A model generated the notes under the pieces. It was not told the DNA's origin, ran no database searches, and worked only from the letters and a program-made list of their open reading frames with translations. Positions 60,171 through 62,723 of a stretch of 62,723 bases of DNA are shown here, piece by piece. Where the stretch lies: contig JAJDZJ010000202.1 in assembly GCA_022824685.1 (NCBI GenBank), positions 1 through 62,723 on the forward strand. The letters are read 5' to 3'. The position numbers and the translations under genes were made by a program. Positions within the stretch are counted from its first letter, which is position 1. Every line of letters begins with the position of its first letter. The DNA comes from Caldilineaceae bacterium (lineage in GTDB: Bacteria > Chloroflexota > Anaerolineae > Caldilineales > Caldilineaceae).

Positions 60171-62264
60171 ATGAGTCAGGTATCATTGGATAAGATTCGT
60201 AATATCGGAATTATTGCCCATATTGACGCCGGCAAGACGACGACAACGGAACGGATACTGTTCTATTCGGGTCGTATACACCGCATGGGCGAGGTGCATG
60301 AAGGGACGGCTGTCACCGATTGGATGGCGCAGGAGCGGGAACGCGGGATCACCATTACCGCGGCTGCGATTACGGCCAATTGGGTAGACAGTCGGAACGG
60401 AGAGGAAGTCCAGATCAATATCATTGACACACCGGGCCATATTGATTTTACGGCCGAGGTGCAGCGCAGTTTGCGCGTGCTGGATGGCGGCGTCGTCGTA
60501 TTCGACGCGGTTGCGGGTGTTGAACCACAATCGGAAACGGTTTGGCGGCAGGCGGATACCTATCAGGTGCCCCGCATCTGTTTTGTGAACAAGATGGACC
60601 GTGTGGGAGCCGACTTTGATCGGACTGTGGGTATGATTGTCGACCGCCTCGGGGCCGATCCACTGCCTATTCAGCTGCCTTGGGGCGCGGAGGAGGAATT
60701 TCAGGGGGTCATTGACCTTTTTACGATGAAGGCGCTGCGGTACAGCGATGCGCTGGGCGCGACGCCTGAGGCCGAGGAGATTCCGGAGGCGTTTCGAGAT
60801 GCGGCAGAGGCGGCGCGCGCGGCGATGATCGAGCGGATCGCCGAGACCGATGATGAGTTGACACTACTCTATCTGGAGGGCGAGGAGATCACAAACGAGC
60901 AGTTGATCAAGGCCTTGCGCAATGCCGTCATAGGCAATGACGTGGTGCCGATACTGTGCGGCTCGGCCCTCAAGAACAAGGGTGTACAACCTTTATTGGA
61001 TGCGATCGTTCGCTATCTTCCCAGCCCGCTGGATGTGCCGCCGGTGGTTGGCCTGGACCCCAGGACCGAAGAGGAGAAGATCCGGTTCGCCGATCCGGAT
61101 GAGCCGTTTTCTGCGCTTGTGTTCAAGATCGTGACCGATCCCTTTGTCGGCCGTCTGGCCTACGTACGCGTCTATTCGGGCACTCTCTCGTCGGGGAGTA
61201 TGGCCTACAATGCCAACAAGGGGCGACGGGAACGAATTGGGCGGCTGTTGCAGATGCATGCTGACAAGCGGGAAGAGATCGAAGTGTGCCGCGCCGGCGA
61301 CATTGCCGCCATTGTCGGCCTCAAGCAGAGCCTGACCGGTGAGACGCTCAGCGACAGAGACAACGAGATTCTGTTGGAGACGATCGAGTTTCCGGCCCCG
61401 GTGATTGGAATCGCGGTTGAGCCGAAGTCCAAGGCTGATCAGGACAAGATGGCCGACGGCCTTTTGAAGCTGGCCGAAGAGGACCCGACCTTCCAGGTGC
61501 GGTACGACGATCAGACGGGGCAGACGATCATCAGCGGGATGGGTGAACTGCACCTGCAGATTATTGTGGACCGGCTGAAAAGAGAGTTCCGGGTGCAGTG
61601 CAATGAAGGACGTCCGCAGGTGGCCTATCGTGAGACGATCACCCGGGCGACGCGGGCAGAAGGACGATTCGTTCGCCAGACCGGCGGCCGGGGACAGTAT
61701 GGCCATGTCTGGATCGAGTTGGAGCCGAATGAAGAGGGCAAGGGCTTCGAGTTTGAGGACAAGATCGTTGGCGGCGCTGTTCCCAGAGAGTACATTCCTG
61801 CTGTCCGCAAAGGCATTGAAGAGGCCATGGAGAGCGGCGTGCTGTCGGGTTACCCGGTGGTGGATGTGCGGGCGGCGCTTGTGGACGGCGGTTTTCATGA
61901 GGTGGATTCCAGTGAAGTCGCCTTCAAGATAGCCGGTTCGATGGCGTTCAAGGAGGGGATGACGAAGGCGGGCCCGGTCCTGCTGGAGCCGATCATGATG
62001 GTAGAGGCGGTCGTACCGGAGGAGTTTGTCGGCGATATTGTGGGCGACTTTTCCAGCCGGCGCGGGCAGATTGAGGGGATGACGCCCCACAACAACAAAG
62101 TGACGGCGGTGCAGTCGGTCGTGCCGCTGGCAGAGATGTTCGGGTATGCGACGACACTGCGCTCGATCACCAGTGGGCGGGGCACCTTTACGATGCAGTT
62201 CGACAGTTATCAGCCGATGACACAGAAGGCGGACGTCGGCGCCCTGCGACGGGAATTTGCCTGA
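60171..62264 (+). CDS. fusA: Elongation factor G
   Basis: 697 residues, normal length. G1 [13 protein letters not shown]2 within [11 protein letters not shown]3 DTPGHIDF and G4 NKMDR mark the GTPase. Domain IV carries [16 protein letters not shown], and the C-terminus has [25 protein letters not shown] drives translocation and ribosome recycling. AGGTGA precedes the ATG. It has its own promoter and is followed, after 319 bp, by tuf. Confidence 0.98.
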   Translation: MSQVSLDKIRNIGIIAHIDAGKTTTTERILFYSGRIHRMGEVHEGTAVTDWMAQERERGITITAAAITANWVDSRNGEEVQINIIDTPGHIDFTAEVQRSLRVLDGGVVVFDAVAGVEPQSETVWRQADTYQVPRICFVNKMDRVGADFDRTVGMIVDRLGADPLPIQLPWGAEEEFQGVIDLFTMKALRYSDALGATPEAEEIPEAFRDAAEAARAAMIERIAETDDELTLLYLEGEEITNEQLIKALRNAVIGNDVVPILCGSALKNKGVQPLLDAIVRYLPSPLDVPPVVGLDPRTEEEKIRFADPDEPFSALVFKIVTDPFVGRLAYVRVYSGTLSSGSMAYNANKGRRERIGRLLQMHADKREEIEVCRAGDIAAIVGLKQSLTGETLSDRDNEILLETIEFPAPVIGIAVEPKSKADQDKMADGLLKLAEEDPTFQVRYDDQTGQTIISGMGELHLQIIVDRLKREFRVQCNEGRPQVAYRETITRATRAEGRFVRQTGGRGQYGHVWIELEPNEEGKGFEFEDKIVGGAVPREYIPAVRKGIEEAMESGVLSGYPVVDVRAALVDGGFHEVDSSEVAFKIAGSMAFKEGMTKAGPVLLEPIMMVEAVVPEEFVGDIVGDFSSRRGQIEGMTPHNNKVTAVQSVVPLAEMFGYATTLRSITSGRGTFTMQFDSYQPMTQKADVGALRREFA

Positions 62265-62308
62265 GCTGGCCGCTACATTCCGGTAGGTTGATTCGGTTGT
62301 TTCGAGAC

Positions 62309-62337
62309 TTGTCAACCGTCAGGACATTTCGTATACT
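62309..62337 (+). promoter_or_regulatory. tuf promoter
   Basis: TTGTCA, a 17-bp spacer, TATACT. No GGACTGC core lies upstream of it. Confidence 0.78.
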
Positions 62338-62583
62338 GTTCAGGTTGCAAAGGCAGCGTCTGTGTGGCCGACCGTACCGTTCGGGTCCTTTCCGCTCGAG
62401 AGCGGCGCGATGCGAAAGCGGGAGTCCGGCGCGACCGGGAGGGCCTGGGCCGATCTGGCGGGCCGCCGGCCGGGTGGCCAGGGGACGGCCTGAGCGCGGG
62501 TAGATGGGAGAGAATTTTACAGCTTCGTTGCGAGGCTGCTTGATTTTGCACAGTAGAGATGCGAAACAGTCAGGAGAGAAAGA
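62338..62583 (+). other. GC-rich 5' leader of tuf
   Basis: About 240 nt without an ORF that has a ribosome binding site. It is rich in short complementary GC blocks (GGCGGGCCGCC and others), so strong secondary structure is likely. No known leader family was recognised. Confidence 0.4.
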
Positions 62584-62723
62584 ATGGCGAAGGCAGTATT
62601 TGAGAGGAACAAGCCCCATGTGAACGTGGGGACGATCGGACATGTGGATCACGGGAAGACGACGCTGACGGCGGCGATCACGAAGGTATTGGCGCTGCGC
62701 GGGATGGCTGATTTCAGTGCGTT
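62584..62723 (+). CDS. tuf: Elongation factor Tu, N-terminal part (runs off window)
   Basis: The first 46 residues are visible. [33 protein letters not shown] contains the EF-Tu P-loop [10 protein letters not shown]-Tu carries aminoacyl-tRNA to the ribosome. GGAGAGAA precedes the ATG. The 3' end lies outside the window. Confidence 0.97.
   Translation, partial: MAKAVFERNKPHVNVGTIGHVDHGKTTLTAAITKVLALRGMADFSA

Noticed and set aside
62338..62583. tRNA gene in the tuf leader
   Set aside because: GC-rich hairpins are present but no cloverleaf with a T-loop GTTCRANNC and matching acceptor stem could be found.

Overview
The window looks like a chromosomal segment of a Chloroflexota bacterium, probably Anaerolineae/Caldilineae-like. 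The basis is indirect. A complete dcw (division and cell wall) cluster leads into nrdR and a class II, B12-dependent ribonucleotide reductase. There is an RqcH-type NFACT protein, an FMN-riboswitch-controlled RibXY-like ABC transporter, an AraD1/GguC-type protein, and many low-complexity insertions in housekeeping proteins. GC content is high and antisense ORFs are abundant. No 16S rRNA or tRNA gene is visible, so the placement is an inference. Region by region: (1) 1-13.6 kb, accessory and metabolic genes: the 3' end of recA, a Uma2-type nuclease with a repeat tail, an orphan 74-residue protein between dispersed repeats, a DUF418 membrane protein, a family 5 uracil-DNA glycosylase, an AraD1-like FAH protein, a secreted three-PA14 protein, rqcH, a sugar isomerase/epimerase-like protein, a Gfo/Idh/MocA oxidoreductase and a radical-SAM sulfatase-maturase-like protein. 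(2) 13.7-16.5 kb: rpsF, an rpsR with a very long acidic N-terminal extension, and an anchored parvulin carrying an inserted EF-hand-like loop. (3) 16.5-19.9 kb, minus strand: a riboflavin-type ABC transporter behind an FMN riboswitch and two tandem intrinsic terminators. (4) 20-26.6 kb: greA-lysS, a methyltransferase, nrdJ and nrdR with an apparent NrdR operator. (5) 26.8-48.6 kb, minus strand: mraZ-rsmH-ftsL-ftsI-murF-mraY-murD-ftsW-murG-two CvpA-like membrane proteins-murC-P-loop kinase-murB-ddl-ftsQ-ftsA-ftsZ, with a three-box MraZ operator at its head. (6) 49-62.7 kb, plus strand: rpoB-rpoC, rpsL-rpsG, fusA and the start of tuf, split into separately promoted units. The most interesting signal is a sequence shared by promoters of region 6. 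A GGACYGCRCY core lies exactly 16 nt before the -35 hexamer of the rpoB, rpsL and fusA promoters. At rpoB and rpsL it belongs to a 41-bp element with a second conserved block. A shortened relative lies upstream of mraZ, and orphan copies lie at 1714 and 1998. This could be the binding site of an undescribed regulator coordinating RNA polymerase and translation genes. Other notable points are the EF-hand loop inside the parvulin domain, the repeat-encoded C-termini of two proteins, and the 110-nt ftsW/murG overlap.
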